64,000 nucleotides of DNA from Anabaena sp051781005. GTDB lineage: Bacteria; Cyanobacteriota; Cyanobacteriia; Cyanobacteriales; Nostocaceae. A program made the position numbers and the translations under genes. This document shows, one piece after another, positions 52,727-61,731 of this stretch. The DNA lies in the NCBI RefSeq assembly GCF_051781005.1, contig NZ_JBPWOA010000028.1, positions 1 through 64,000 of the forward strand, given 5' to 3'. The notes under the pieces were generated by a model. That model was given only the letters and a program-made list of their open reading frames with translations. It was not told the origin of the DNA and did not search any database. Position 1 is the first letter of the stretch. Every line of letters starts with the position of its first letter.

Positions 52727-55421
52727 ATTAACACCATTTGAAGATGCTTTACATTTAGCGACTATGCTCCGTATTTCTCTAAATGGCAGAGATATTGGTG
52801 CTTATATTTTGAATAAAGAAAATCAAAAAGATAGGTTTTGTTTTGTTTTTGGTTTTGAATGTCGTGGCATTCATACTACTTTAAGGTCAGAACAAATAGA
52901 GTCCATATTTAATAATATTGAATCAGGTTTAAAAGATATTCCTGAAGGTGAAAAAATGACCTTACATATAGGGTCTTTTGGTGCAGATAAACAACGCCAA
53001 ACAGAATTAGCAGATTTGGTAAAACGGACACCATCACGGGATATTCAATATTTATTGACGGCAGAACGAGCCAGAATTCAAGAACTTACTAATTCTGGGA
53101 TTCGCAAACCGAAATTTCTGCGAATTTATGTAACTTATACGATTGAACCTAATGCTAACCAAGCAGATGATTGGATTGAAAAACTTTTAGCTAAAACTGA
53201 ACTTTGGTGGTTGAAATTTAAAGGAGAACTAGCAGAAGTTCAAAACCAGCGGATTGAAACGCTGATTATCAAAGCTTACCAACAAGGTTTTTCTCGATGG
53301 GAACAGCTTTTGTCTAACAAAATGGGGTTAAATGTCAAACCTTTAAATGCTGATGAACTTTGGGAAGAAGTTTGGAGACGATTCAATGATACACCACCGA
53401 TAGAAATTCCCCAATTACTTTATTTAGATGAAAATGGACTGCATGAGGAAGTTAATTCAGATTTAGCTAGTAGCAAATTGCTGATAGAGAATATTCATAG
53501 TACAACCTTGTTGATGGAATCGAGTGTACCCTGTGCTGATCGTCGTTGGGTGAATGTGAAAAATCGGTATATTGGGGCGTTAACGTTTTTAGAAAAACCC
53601 GGAGGTTGGCCGAATAAATTTTCTCAGTTGCGTTATTTGTGGGAATTGTTGGCTAGAGAAACGGTAGTAGATACGGAAATTTTTTGTCAGTTAACTGCTG
53701 CTAATCCAGCATTGGTTAAAACTACTTTACAACGAGTTCTCAAGCAGTCAAATATGACAGCTATGATGGCGCAAGAAAAGAGTAAAACTATTGATGTGAA
53801 TGCTCAATTGAAGTTAAGGAAATCTGTAGCAGCGCAAGAACAATTATATGAAGGTGCAGTCCCGATATATACGAGTGTAGTTATTTTTGTTCATCGTCCG
53901 ACTATAGAAAAATTAGACCAAGCCACAAGATATATTGAAAATTGTTTTCAACGTCCTGCACAGGTAATTAGAGAAGTAGAATATGCCTGGAAAATTTGGT
54001 TACAATCTCTACCGATAGTTTGGGAAGGTTTGTTAGTTAAGCCTTTTAATCGCAGACAATTATATTTAACCAGTGAAGTGCCGGGATTAATGCCTTTAGT
54101 GTTAACTAAAGCTGGAGATAAACATGGTTTTGAGTTAATTGCGGAGGAAGGAGGAACACCAATACATTTAGATTTGTTTAATCAACATAAAAATTTAGCC
54201 TTGTTTGCAACGACTCGTGCGGGTAAATCGGTTTTGGTGTCAGGAATTTTAACTCAGGCTTTAGCACATGGAATTCCTGTGGTTGCATTGGACTTTCCCA
54301 AGCCTGATGGTACATCTACGTTTACTGACTATACAGAGTTTATGGAGGGGAATGGGGCATATTTTGATATTTCCAAACAATCAAATAATTTGTTTGAACA
54401 GCCAGATTTACGATCGCTCTCACTAGAGGAACAGCGCGATCGCTTGCTCGATTATACTGGATTCTTGGAATCAGCCTTAATGACAATGGTTTTAGGCTCA
54501 TCCACTGAAAATCAACTATTATCTCAAACGGTGCGTTCCCTGCTCAACCTAGCCTTAGCGGCTTTCTTTGCTGATGCAGGTATCCAGGAGCGATATAAAC
54601 AAGCGATCGCTGACGGTTTTGGAACTACAGCTTGGCAAAAAACCCCTACCTTAAAAGACTTTCTCTGTTTTTGTTCACCAGAACATCTGCAATTAGATTC
54701 TATTAGCGGCAGAGTCGATGATGCACTTAGTCAAATTCAATTGCGGTTGCGTTTTTGGCTTTCTAGTCGTGTAGGAAAATCTATTTCTGCACCATCTAGC
54801 TTTCCCACCGATGCCCAACTTTTAGTATTTGCACTGCGAAATTTATCAGATAATGAAGATGCAGCAGTTTTATCTTTAAGTGCTTATTCAGCAGCTTTAA
54901 GACGAGCTTTAAGCAGTCCAGCTTCTATCTTTTTTATTGACGAAGCACCGATTTTATTTGAATTTGATCAAATATCAGATTTAGTGGGGAGAATTTGTGC
55001 AAATGGTGCAAAAGCTGGGATCAGAGTTATTTTATCAGCACAAGATCCCGATACTATTGCTAAATCTAAAGCCGCATCGAAGATTTTACAAAATTTGTCA
55101 ACGAGATTAATTGGTCGGATTCAACCGGTTGCTGTAGATAGTTTTGTCAGTATTTTAAAATATCCACGCGATATTATTTCTCGTAATGCTACAGAAAGCT
55201 TTTTTCCTCGTAAAGAAGGTATTTATAGTCAATGGTTGTTAGATGATAATGGTATTTATACATTCTGTCGTTATTATCCAGGTTATGAACAATTGGCTGT
55301 AGTTGCTAATAACCCTAATGAACAAACTGCTCGTGAAGAAGCTATGTTACATTACCCGGATAAATATGAGGCAATTTCTGTTTTTGCACGGCAGTTAGTG
55401 GCTTCGTTGCGAGGTAGTTAA
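52674..55421 (+). CDS. VirB4/TraC-like secretion ATPase
   Basis: 915 aa. The C-terminal ATPase has a modified Walker A, FATTRAGKSVLVSG (about residues 510-523, with Ala/Thr in place of the first Gly), Walker B SIFFIDEAPILFEF (about 753), and RVILSAQDPD (motif III). The N-terminal ~480 residues look like the CagE/TrbE/VirB4 domain that contacts the membrane complex. VirB4 ATPases energise pilus assembly and substrate export in every type IV secretion system. It overlaps the VirB3-like gene by 53 bp. It is the most certain member of the cluster. Confidence 0.85.
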   Translation: MKQKIGKQNINAAGRESRLTPFEDALHLATMLRISLNGRDIGAYILNKENQKDRFCFVFGFECRGIHTTLRSEQIESIFNNIESGLKDIPEGEKMTLHIGSFGADKQRQTELADLVKRTPSRDIQYLLTAERARIQELTNSGIRKPKFLRIYVTYTIEPNANQADDWIEKLLAKTELWWLKFKGELAEVQNQRIETLIIKAYQQGFSRWEQLLSNKMGLNVKPLNADELWEEVWRRFNDTPPIEIPQLLYLDENGLHEEVNSDLASSKLLIENIHSTTLLMESSVPCADRRWVNVKNRYIGALTFLEKPGGWPNKFSQLRYLWELLARETVVDTEIFCQLTAANPALVKTTLQRVLKQSNMTAMMAQEKSKTIDVNAQLKLRKSVAAQEQLYEGAVPIYTSVVIFVHRPTIEKLDQATRYIENCFQRPAQVIREVEYAWKIWLQSLPIVWEGLLVKPFNRRQLYLTSEVPGLMPLVLTKAGDKHGFELIAEEGGTPIHLDLFNQHKNLALFATTRAGKSVLVSGILTQALAHGIPVVALDFPKPDGTSTFTDYTEFMEGNGAYFDISKQSNNLFEQPDLRSLSLEEQRDRLLDYTGFLESALMTMVLGSSTENQLLSQTVRSLLNLALAAFFADAGIQERYKQAIADGFGTTAWQKTPTLKDFLCFCSPEHLQLDSISGRVDDALSQIQLRLRFWLSSRVGKSISAPSSFPTDAQLLVFALRNLSDNEDAAVLSLSAYSAALRRALSSPASIFFIDEAPILFEFDQISDLVGRICANGAKAGIRVILSAQDPDTIAKSKAASKILQNLSTRLIGRIQPVAVDSFVSILKYPRDIISRNATESFFPRKEGIYSQWLLDDNGIYTFCRYYPGYEQLAVVANNPNEQTAREEAMLHYPDKYEAISVFARQLVASLRGS

Positions 55422-55433
55422 TTGAGGAATTAT

Positions 55434-55465
55434 CTCACGCAGAGGCGCAGAGGCACAGAGAGAGA
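55434..55465. repeat. GCAGAGG-type short repeat
   Basis: cacgcagaggcgcagaggca followed by cagagagagaag; same type as 1738-1769. Confidence 0.55.
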
Positions 55466-55487
55466 AGGAAATGAATAGGGGGATTGT

Positions 55488-56312
55488 ATGAGGAAGGTTG
55501 TTTTTTTTAGTTTGGCTTTTTTGTTGTTGTTGGGTTTACCAGCTAGGGGACAGTTAGGTAAGGTTTGGAGTGAGTTTCAATTATATTCTGTGGATATGCA
55601 AAATTATTTTACAAATAATCTGAGTGAAACTTTAAGACCTTTAGAAATTAGTAGTCAAAATTCTTTGAATATTGCTACAGGACAATTGAATTTACCTAAT
55701 CCAATTGAAGTTGGGAAACAAGCACGTCAGGATTTATTGCTTTACCCGACGACGGATAAGTTTGAAAATAATCCGATTGTTAGAGCTAATGCAGTTAGTA
55801 ATGAGATGAATCGTTTGATTCTTCGGGGTGCGGTGGAAGGTGCAATGGGGACGGAAGGACAACGACGATTAAAAGTTAAATTAGAAGAGACTGAAAATGT
55901 CATTACCAATATTGTGGAAGCGGCTAATGATGCAGAACAAAGTAACCAAAATTTACTCAATGATATTATTGCTAAACTTCCGGCTATTAATAATATAACT
56001 CAACAGTTATCAACACAAACAAGTGCTAGTCAAATTAATTTACAATTACAAACTCTGAAGGTTCAAAGTCAACAATCAAGGATTATTGGAGAAAACTTAG
56101 CTCAAACAATGCAAACTAATCAATCTTTGCAATACTCTAATTTGAATTTAGCGAGTATTTCTCAACAAATGGAAGAAATGAATCGTGCGCGTCGAGTTGA
56201 TTCAGCAACTGAGGCTGCAAGACTGATGCGGACAACTGCTCAAATGGATTTGTTTGGGAGGGAAGAAAATGAAAATAGAATTCAGGAGTCAGGAGTCAGG
56301 AGTCAGGATTAA
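55488..56312 (+). CDS. VirB5/TrbJ-like exported helical protein
   Basis: 274 aa with a clear signal peptide (KVVFFSLAFLLLLGLPARGQ) and a long Gln/Asn-rich helical body with coiled-coil character (LNDIIAKLPAINNITQQLST, LQTLKVQSQQSRIIGENLAQ). This is the pattern of VirB5/TrbJ proteins, which sit at the tip or base of the pilus. A GGGGG ribosome-binding site lies close to the ATG. The last ~12 residues (NRIQESGVRSQD) are encoded by an AGGAGTC heptamer repeat, so the original C-terminus was probably replaced or extended by the repeat. Confidence 0.6.
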   Translation: MRKVVFFSLAFLLLLGLPARGQLGKVWSEFQLYSVDMQNYFTNNLSETLRPLEISSQNSLNIATGQLNLPNPIEVGKQARQDLLLYPTTDKFENNPIVRANAVSNEMNRLILRGAVEGAMGTEGQRRLKVKLEETENVITNIVEAANDAEQSNQNLLNDIIAKLPAINNITQQLSTQTSASQINLQLQTLKVQSQQSRIIGENLAQTMQTNQSLQYSNLNLASISQQMEEMNRARRVDSATEAARLMRTTAQMDLFGREENENRIQESGVRSQD

Positions 56313-56450
56313 GAAGGAGAGAACACAGAGGAATAAAAGTTTAGGAACGTTTTTCCGTAAGTCTTACTATAGAATTCAGGAGTCAGGAGTAAGAAGGAGA
56401 GAACATAGAGGAATAAAAGTTTGGGAATGTTTTTCCGTAAGTCTTACTAC
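56276..56450 (+). repeat. Tandem duplication carrying AGGAGTC heptamers
   Basis: Unit 1 (56276-56369, 94 bp) and unit 2 (56370-56449, 80 bp) are near-identical, starting TAGAATTCAGGAGTC and ending CGTAAGTCTTACTA. Unit 1 has two more AGGAGTC heptamers, accounting for the 14-bp difference. Unit 1 supplies the 3' end of the upstream gene. Confidence 0.8.
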
Positions 56451-56491
56451 TGTAATTTATTTACTTTTAGCAAAAATCTTGTGAACTAAAA

Positions 56492-57541
56492 ATGCAGTTT
56501 TATATTTTGCAAATCTTTCCAGAAATTGGTATCAATGAAAGTTTCGATAGTGGTGCTGAAACTGCTAGAAGTATGGCGGAAAGTTGGGATAATCAATGGT
56601 TGGATTTATTACAAAATAATAGCAGCAATAATTTGTATGGGGCAATGACAAATTTAGGCGTGTTTTTTGCTGTAGGAACTCTATTATTTTTTATGATGCA
56701 ATGGCTAAAAGATGTTATTTACAGTGAATATTCTCGTCCTATATCTGGGTTGATTTGGCCTTTTATAGTAGTAATGCTATTAAGTAATACGGGGGATGGC
56801 AGCATCCTTTCTAGTTTGACTTTGGGGGTAAGAAACTTTATCAATACTATTAATCAGCAAGTAGTGACTTCAGCAGATACTGATCAAACTTATCAACAAG
56901 CTTTAAATATGAGTTTGGCTGAAGAAGTTGCTGGTTCTTTAATTCGTCCTTGTCAGTCGCTGACTGGTGAACAACAAAATCAATGTTTTGCTAAAGCTAG
57001 TGATCAGGTTGATGGGCTTTGGCAAGAATATAGAAATTTATATGGTAATAAAGTTTGGATTCAAAGACTAGAAAATCAGGTAATTTCGCTCAAGTTTGGT
57101 ACAGGTAATTTATCGGATACTAGCTTTAATTCTTTACTGGTAAATACTGCACAAACTAGTATCAAAAACTTTTTAATTTCTTTGCAATATGCTTTTCAAA
57201 ATTTGCTAGAAGCCACTATGTTACTAATTGCCGCTTTGGGTCCTATTGCTATAGGCGCATCTTTATTACCTGTGGCAGGAAAACCTATTTTTGCATGGCT
57301 GACTGGGTTTTTATCTGCGGGTATTGCCAAGATATCATTTAATATCATCGCTGCTGTCACTTCTGCTGTAGTTATTAATGGCCCCGCTGAAAATCCTAAT
57401 GCGAATCCTGATTTAATGTGGTTCATAATTTTTCTGGGAATTTTAGCACCGATTTTATCTTTGGTTGTGGCTGGTGCGGGGGGATTTGCTATTTTTAGTG
57501 CTATTAGTAAGACGGATGGTTTGGTAAAAGGTCGGATATAA
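56492..57541 (+). CDS. VirB6/TrbL-like polytopic membrane protein
   Basis: 349 aa with five or six hydrophobic segments: about 53-70 (LGVFFAVGTLLFFMMQW), 85-100, 235-262 (ATMLLIAALGPIAIGASLLP), 270-300 (WLTGFLSAGIAKISFNIIAA) and 315-345. A large central loop with two Cys (RPCQSLTGEQQNQCF) faces the periplasm. VirB6/TrbL proteins form the inner-membrane channel. The call rests on topology and position in the cluster. Confidence 0.65.
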   Translation: MQFYILQIFPEIGINESFDSGAETARSMAESWDNQWLDLLQNNSSNNLYGAMTNLGVFFAVGTLLFFMMQWLKDVIYSEYSRPISGLIWPFIVVMLLSNTGDGSILSSLTLGVRNFINTINQQVVTSADTDQTYQQALNMSLAEEVAGSLIRPCQSLTGEQQNQCFAKASDQVDGLWQEYRNLYGNKVWIQRLENQVISLKFGTGNLSDTSFNSLLVNTAQTSIKNFLISLQYAFQNLLEATMLLIAALGPIAIGASLLPVAGKPIFAWLTGFLSAGIAKISFNIIAAVTSAVVINGPAENPNANPDLMWFIIFLGILAPILSLVVAGAGGFAIFSAISKTDGLVKGRI

Positions 57542-57576
57542 ATCTGGATAATATTAAATAGGATGAATATACAAAA

Positions 57577-58401
57577 ATGACAAATTTACTTAATCAGAAA
57601 AAACCAAAAGGAAATATTTTAAATACTTTTGCAATTGCTACTTTTAGTTTGCATTTATTAGTATTATTTTTATTCGTTTTCCAAGGGTTGAATATCCGTC
57701 AACTGAATCTGCGAAAACCACCTAATTTTGTGCAAATGATAGACGGTGAAACTCTATCTGCTACTGATGATTTAGCTAGAGATCCCGAAGCAATTCGCCA
57801 ATTTATCAGTAAAACCATGACATCTATGTTTAATTGGTCAGGAACGCTACCCATACAAACTATTGAAGCAGCCGCTAAACCTCAACCAGATCCCGGAATT
57901 CCGGTAAAAACCTTACAGGGTGGAAATCAAAAAGTGACTACTAGTAGTTGGGTAGCTAGTTTTGCGATATCTGAGGATTTTCGTAAAGGTTTCTTAAGTG
58001 CGATCGCACAAATGACTCCATCAGAAGTTTTCTCTAACAATCCTAGCCAAGCTATATCAGCAGAGTTAATCATCAAGCGGATTTATCCACCAGAAAAAAT
58101 TGCCCCTGGTAAGTGGCGAGTGGGGATGGTAGCGGACTTGATTCAAAAAAAACGCACAGATGATAGAAGAACAATAACGCCCTTTAATAAAGATTTATTA
58201 GTCCGTGCAGTAGATTATTATCCCTATCCCCTACCTGAAATTAGCACTAATATTCAAAAAGCAATTTATAGCAACCGCGCTCAAAAATTAGAAATTTATG
58301 AAATTAGAAATTTATGCTTGATAGATAACTATAGTAATCTCAATCAGGATCAATCAAACCCCTGTGGAAATAGAAGCACATCTGATAGCTTTCTTAGATA
58401 A
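57577..58401 (+). CDS. VirB8-like bitopic membrane protein, copy 1
   Basis: 274 aa: a short cytoplasmic N-terminus, one helix (IATFSLHLLVLFLFVFQGL) and a periplasmic domain. It shares with the next protein NFVQMIDGE(T), an IRQFISKTMTSMFNWSG segment, GKWRVGMVADLI and PFNKDLLVRAVD. VirB8/TraE proteins with this topology nucleate the type IV secretion core. The family link is inferred; homology to the next protein is seen. Confidence 0.6.
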   Translation: MTNLLNQKKPKGNILNTFAIATFSLHLLVLFLFVFQGLNIRQLNLRKPPNFVQMIDGETLSATDDLARDPEAIRQFISKTMTSMFNWSGTLPIQTIEAAAKPQPDPGIPVKTLQGGNQKVTTSSWVASFAISEDFRKGFLSAIAQMTPSEVFSNNPSQAISAELIIKRIYPPEKIAPGKWRVGMVADLIQKKRTDDRRTITPFNKDLLVRAVDYYPYPLPEISTNIQKAIYSNRAQKLEIYEIRNLCLIDNYSNLNQDQSNPCGNRSTSDSFLR

Positions 58402-58433
58402 ATTGTAAATTCCCATTCCCAATTACCTAAATT

Positions 58434-59126
58434 ATGCAACTTGTAAAATCAGAAACTAAAAAAAGTAGCATCTTACCACTTTTAGCAGTTGGAACATTTG
58501 GATTACATTTATTTACTCTGCTATTACTTTTATTTAACGGTTCTATGTTACAGGATTTAAAACGACAATTAACACCCCAAAGTTTAGTGCAACTTGTTGA
58601 TGGTCGTGCCATCACTGTAGACCCCAAACCAAGTTATGACCGACATTCAGAAACAATTCGCCATTTTGTTGGTGAAACCATGACCCTCATGCTTACCTGG
58701 TCACGACAACAGCCACCACTTACGGTATGGGAAATTAGTTCACAACTCTTATCCCCTGAATTGAAACCGAAATTTCAATCAGAAATTACTAATTTAAATG
58801 CTAACAATCAATTTGCCAATATTAATCAAGATAATGAATATGTATTAGTCATAGAAAAAATTTCTCAGCCCACACCAATAGCTAATGGTAAATGGAAAGT
58901 AGAGATACTTGCTAATCAATTAAATTTTAGCGGTTATAATAATTTGGGAACATCAATTCCGTTTAATAAACAAATATTAGTTAGAGCCATTGATCAATCA
59001 AAAACGTTTCTGCCAACTAAACCACTACCTTGGCATTTAGCCGCTTACCGTCTTGGTGAAGCTAGACTAGAAATTTACGATATATGTGATCTCAAAGATA
59101 AAAAATGTTCTGGAAAATCTAACTAA
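58434..59126 (+). CDS. VirB8-like bitopic membrane protein, copy 2
   Basis: 230 aa, paralogous to the preceding protein: helix LLAVGTFGLHLFTLLLLLFN, then LVQLVDGRAITV, IRHFVGETMTLMLTWSR, GKWKVEILANQL and PFNKQILVRAID. It ends with YDICDLKDKKC. It lies 10 bp before the VirB10-like gene. Two tandem VirB8-like proteins suggest a heteromeric ring or separate roles. Confidence 0.6.
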   Translation: MQLVKSETKKSSILPLLAVGTFGLHLFTLLLLLFNGSMLQDLKRQLTPQSLVQLVDGRAITVDPKPSYDRHSETIRHFVGETMTLMLTWSRQQPPLTVWEISSQLLSPELKPKFQSEITNLNANNQFANINQDNEYVLVIEKISQPTPIANGKWKVEILANQLNFSGYNNLGTSIPFNKQILVRAIDQSKTFLPTKPLPWHLAAYRLGEARLEIYDICDLKDKKCSGKSN

Positions 59127-59136
59127 TTAATAAATT

Positions 59137-60711
59137 ATGACTTCCTATTCAATTCAATCACCAATTCCTACACAACCTGTCATTGAACCCGATGCTGTTA
59201 ACTCTCAGTTGGAAGTAGATTCTACAGATTGGGAATCTAAAATGGCCAAATTAGTTGGTTTTGAGGAAGAATCACCAATTTTCAATATTGACGCATTAGA
59301 AGCAGATATAGATAGTTTAGAACCGTCCCAGTCTCCAGTTCAAGAAGTTGCAACTGCACAATCTCTATCATCTAATCCTTTTGCTAAGTTAGCTTTGGTC
59401 GGCGGTGCTACTTTGGTTGTAGTGCTAGTAGCTGGGGTGTTTTTATCGCAGATTATGAGTACAGCCAATCAAAAACCAAAAAATAATCTTGTTTCTTCGG
59501 CAGCTTCGTTACCACCAAAAATTGAACCCATTGAGCAAAATTTAGAACAAGAAATAGAGATTCTCAAAACGAAATTGGCTCTTGCTGAACAAGCACAGGC
59601 TGTAACAGCAGCCCAACAAAATCTGAGAAATAGAGTTATTTCATCGTTGGCAACTCCACGAGTTAATAACAGAACACAAACACCTGTGCAAACTGCTTCT
59701 GTTCCTCGCGTAGTCACGGTTGAGCGCATCATTGATAGACCATCCTATTCTCCACCAGCAGTTGTACCACCAGTTGCTGTTGTTCCGACTGTTGCACCAC
59801 CAACTCCCCCAATAGAACCAAGCCCAAAAGCCCAACCATCTCCACCTGATCCTCTCCAAGAATGGACACAGTTAGCCAAGTTAGGTAGTTATGGTCAGGT
59901 GTACACGACTGGCGAATCTAGTGAGAATACAGCTAAATCTGCGGCTGCTAATAATACTAATGTTGCTCAAGAGCCAACTGAGTCTAACTCTGAAACAACA
60001 CCATCAGAGGAAGATGTTTTAGTCAACCAAGCACAACCACAAAACTCGAAATCGGTCAAAGTAGGAACTAGTGCTAAAGCTGTTTTGGCAACGGCCGTTT
60101 TTGGGGAAACTACGAGGGCAAGGAATAATCAAAGGAATAATGAACAAGAAGAAAATACCGAAATCTTTGTGGTGCGGTTGAAAGAACCACTAAAATCTAT
60201 AGATGGTGCGATCGCATTACCGGCTAATACTGAGTTGTTAGCTCAAGTTCGGTCTATCTCTGAACGAGGATTAATGCGCTTGGATGTAGTCAAAGTGATC
60301 TCACAAGATAAAGACCAACTTCAAGAGAGAAGCTTACCCAACAATGCTATTATTGTTCGCGCTCCCCAAGGTAGACCACTAGTAGCAAATAAATTTCCTA
60401 ATAATGGGTCATCTATAGCCAGAATGGATGCCAGTTTATTTGTTTTGGGCGGTGTCAGCAAAGCCGCTGAGTTATTGAATCGTATTGATACTGAAGTTAC
60501 CACAAATGCTGGTAGCACTATAGTCAGCAATAATAACGCCCAACGTAATCTAGCAGCGGGGATTGTTGAAGGTGGTTTAAAGTCGGTGGTTCCACAAATT
60601 TTACAACGTAATCAACAGTCAGTTTCGCAAATGATGCAACAAACGAATGTTTGGTTGATACCCGCTGGCCAAGAAGTGGAAATATACATCAATAGCACCA
60701 TGCAGTTTTAG
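59137..60711 (+). CDS. VirB10/TrbI-like envelope-spanning protein
   Basis: 524 aa with the VirB10 layout: an acidic cytoplasmic N-terminus, one helix (LALVGGATLVVVLVAGVFL, about 87-106), a coiled-coil stretch, a proline-rich spacer (PPAVVPPVAVVPTVAPP, about 205-245), and a C-terminal beta domain (VGTSAKAVLATAVFGETT, IFVVRLKEPLKSIDG, IALPANTELLAQV). VirB10 links the inner-membrane ATPases to the outer-membrane pore. Confidence 0.72.
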   Translation: MTSYSIQSPIPTQPVIEPDAVNSQLEVDSTDWESKMAKLVGFEEESPIFNIDALEADIDSLEPSQSPVQEVATAQSLSSNPFAKLALVGGATLVVVLVAGVFLSQIMSTANQKPKNNLVSSAASLPPKIEPIEQNLEQEIEILKTKLALAEQAQAVTAAQQNLRNRVISSLATPRVNNRTQTPVQTASVPRVVTVERIIDRPSYSPPAVVPPVAVVPTVAPPTPPIEPSPKAQPSPPDPLQEWTQLAKLGSYGQVYTTGESSENTAKSAAANNTNVAQEPTESNSETTPSEEDVLVNQAQPQNSKSVKVGTSAKAVLATAVFGETTRARNNQRNNEQEENTEIFVVRLKEPLKSIDGAIALPANTELLAQVRSISERGLMRLDVVKVISQDKDQLQERSLPNNAIIVRAPQGRPLVANKFPNNGSSIARMDASLFVLGGVSKAAELLNRIDTEVTTNAGSTIVSNNNAQRNLAAGIVEGGLKSVVPQILQRNQQSVSQMMQQTNVWLIPAGQEVEIYINSTMQF

Positions 60712-60909
60712 CTATAGTGCTTCTTGGTTGAGTGAGATACAAGAACCCCACCCCCAACCCCCTCCTCCTTCGGATTCACCAGTCGCCTACGGTGGGAAAC
60801 CCGCCTACAGCGCTGGTTCACCGCAAGCGATGAGGGGGCTATGATGTATTTCATTCAAATGCAATCCACTGTAATTTACGAAAAACTTTAAATTACACCA
60901 ATGTGAAAA

Positions 60910-61524
60910 ATGATGGTGAAAGCTAGATTTATAGACTTATACTGTATATGCAGAAAAGGATTCCCAATCCAAAATCCCAAATGGTATGATCCTCATTTCT
61001 TACCTCTGGCTGCTCTAATTTTCTCAGGGGCTATGTTATTATTGGCAGGTCGTGCTGTAGCGAATAATGCTGTTCTCCGTTCCATGTTTTCCTGTCAAGC
61101 CCAAGGTTTAGGGGGAGTTGTACCGACTATCGACGTTTCTTATCAACAAGGTACAAATTTAAGCTTTCTTCCTGCTGGCGAAACCATTAAAAAAGTTTGG
61201 TTAAATGATCCGTCACAGGTAACTATGGATTTTGATGGCGCAATGTGTATGCAGTTCGGACAAGAACGTAATTTGAGTTCAGGGGATTGTAAAAATTCAG
61301 CAGCAAATGTCATACAACTGCGGCGAATTGAAAGGATAAAAATCCCCGGATTATCCAAAATGGAAAATACACTTTTAACTGTGATTACTGAAGGGCAAGG
61401 TGAAACTAAGCTTTATACTTTCAGAATACTTTATCAAGATGCTGCTCCTGGATATCACACTTTAGCTATTTATCCAGATTCATCTGCTGCTAATGGCGCA
61501 AATTGTGCGAGAACGGCATCTTAA
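60910..61524 (+). CDS. VirB9/TrbG-like secretion protein
   Basis: 204 aa. After an unusual ~33-residue basic/Cys-containing start comes a signal-like helix (LPLAALIFSGAMLLLAGRAVA). The exported part has GTNLSFLPAGETIKKVWLND, VIQLRRIER, NTLLTVITEGQG and KLYTFRILYQ. This matches the VirB9/TrbG scheme of a 'gE.I..v..gD' strand followed by a 'tNl.v.T..r.Y.f' strand. VirB9 forms the outer-membrane complex with VirB10, whose gene is 198 bp upstream. It is shorter than usual VirB9 (~250-290 aa). Confidence 0.55.
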   Translation: MMVKARFIDLYCICRKGFPIQNPKWYDPHFLPLAALIFSGAMLLLAGRAVANNAVLRSMFSCQAQGLGGVVPTIDVSYQQGTNLSFLPAGETIKKVWLNDPSQVTMDFDGAMCMQFGQERNLSSGDCKNSAANVIQLRRIERIKIPGLSKMENTLLTVITEGQGETKLYTFRILYQDAAPGYHTLAIYPDSSAANGANCARTAS

Positions 61525-61539
61525 TCAAGAATATAGCTA

Positions 61540-61640
61540 TCTGAGGCTGGAGTCCTGTAGCGGTAGGGAGGTGTTTAGCCCGTATAAACCCGGTTGCTAT
61601 AAGAATCCTGCTATTTTATTGTCAATTAAGGAAAATCTCA
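61540..61640 (+). other. Possible 3' relic of an IS200/IS605-type element
   Basis: The stretch with GTAGCGGTAGGGAGG and AGCCCGTATAAACCC, ending GCTATAAGAATCCTGC and then TTATTGTCAATT, resembles the right end of tnpB-type elements, where the guide RNA and end hairpin lie. There is no tnpB coding sequence next to it. Recognition is from memory of such ends and is weak. Confidence 0.3.
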
Positions 61641-61731
61641 ACAACGCCAGCAAAAATTTATTTAAGCAACAAATGAAGTTGAGTAAAGAAGACAGAATAG
61701 ACGCTAAAATCGATTCAGCCTTTGTATTTTC

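Noticed and set aside
56254..56484. 76-aa frame over the heptamer duplication
   Set aside because: It consists of the tandem repeat translated in another frame.
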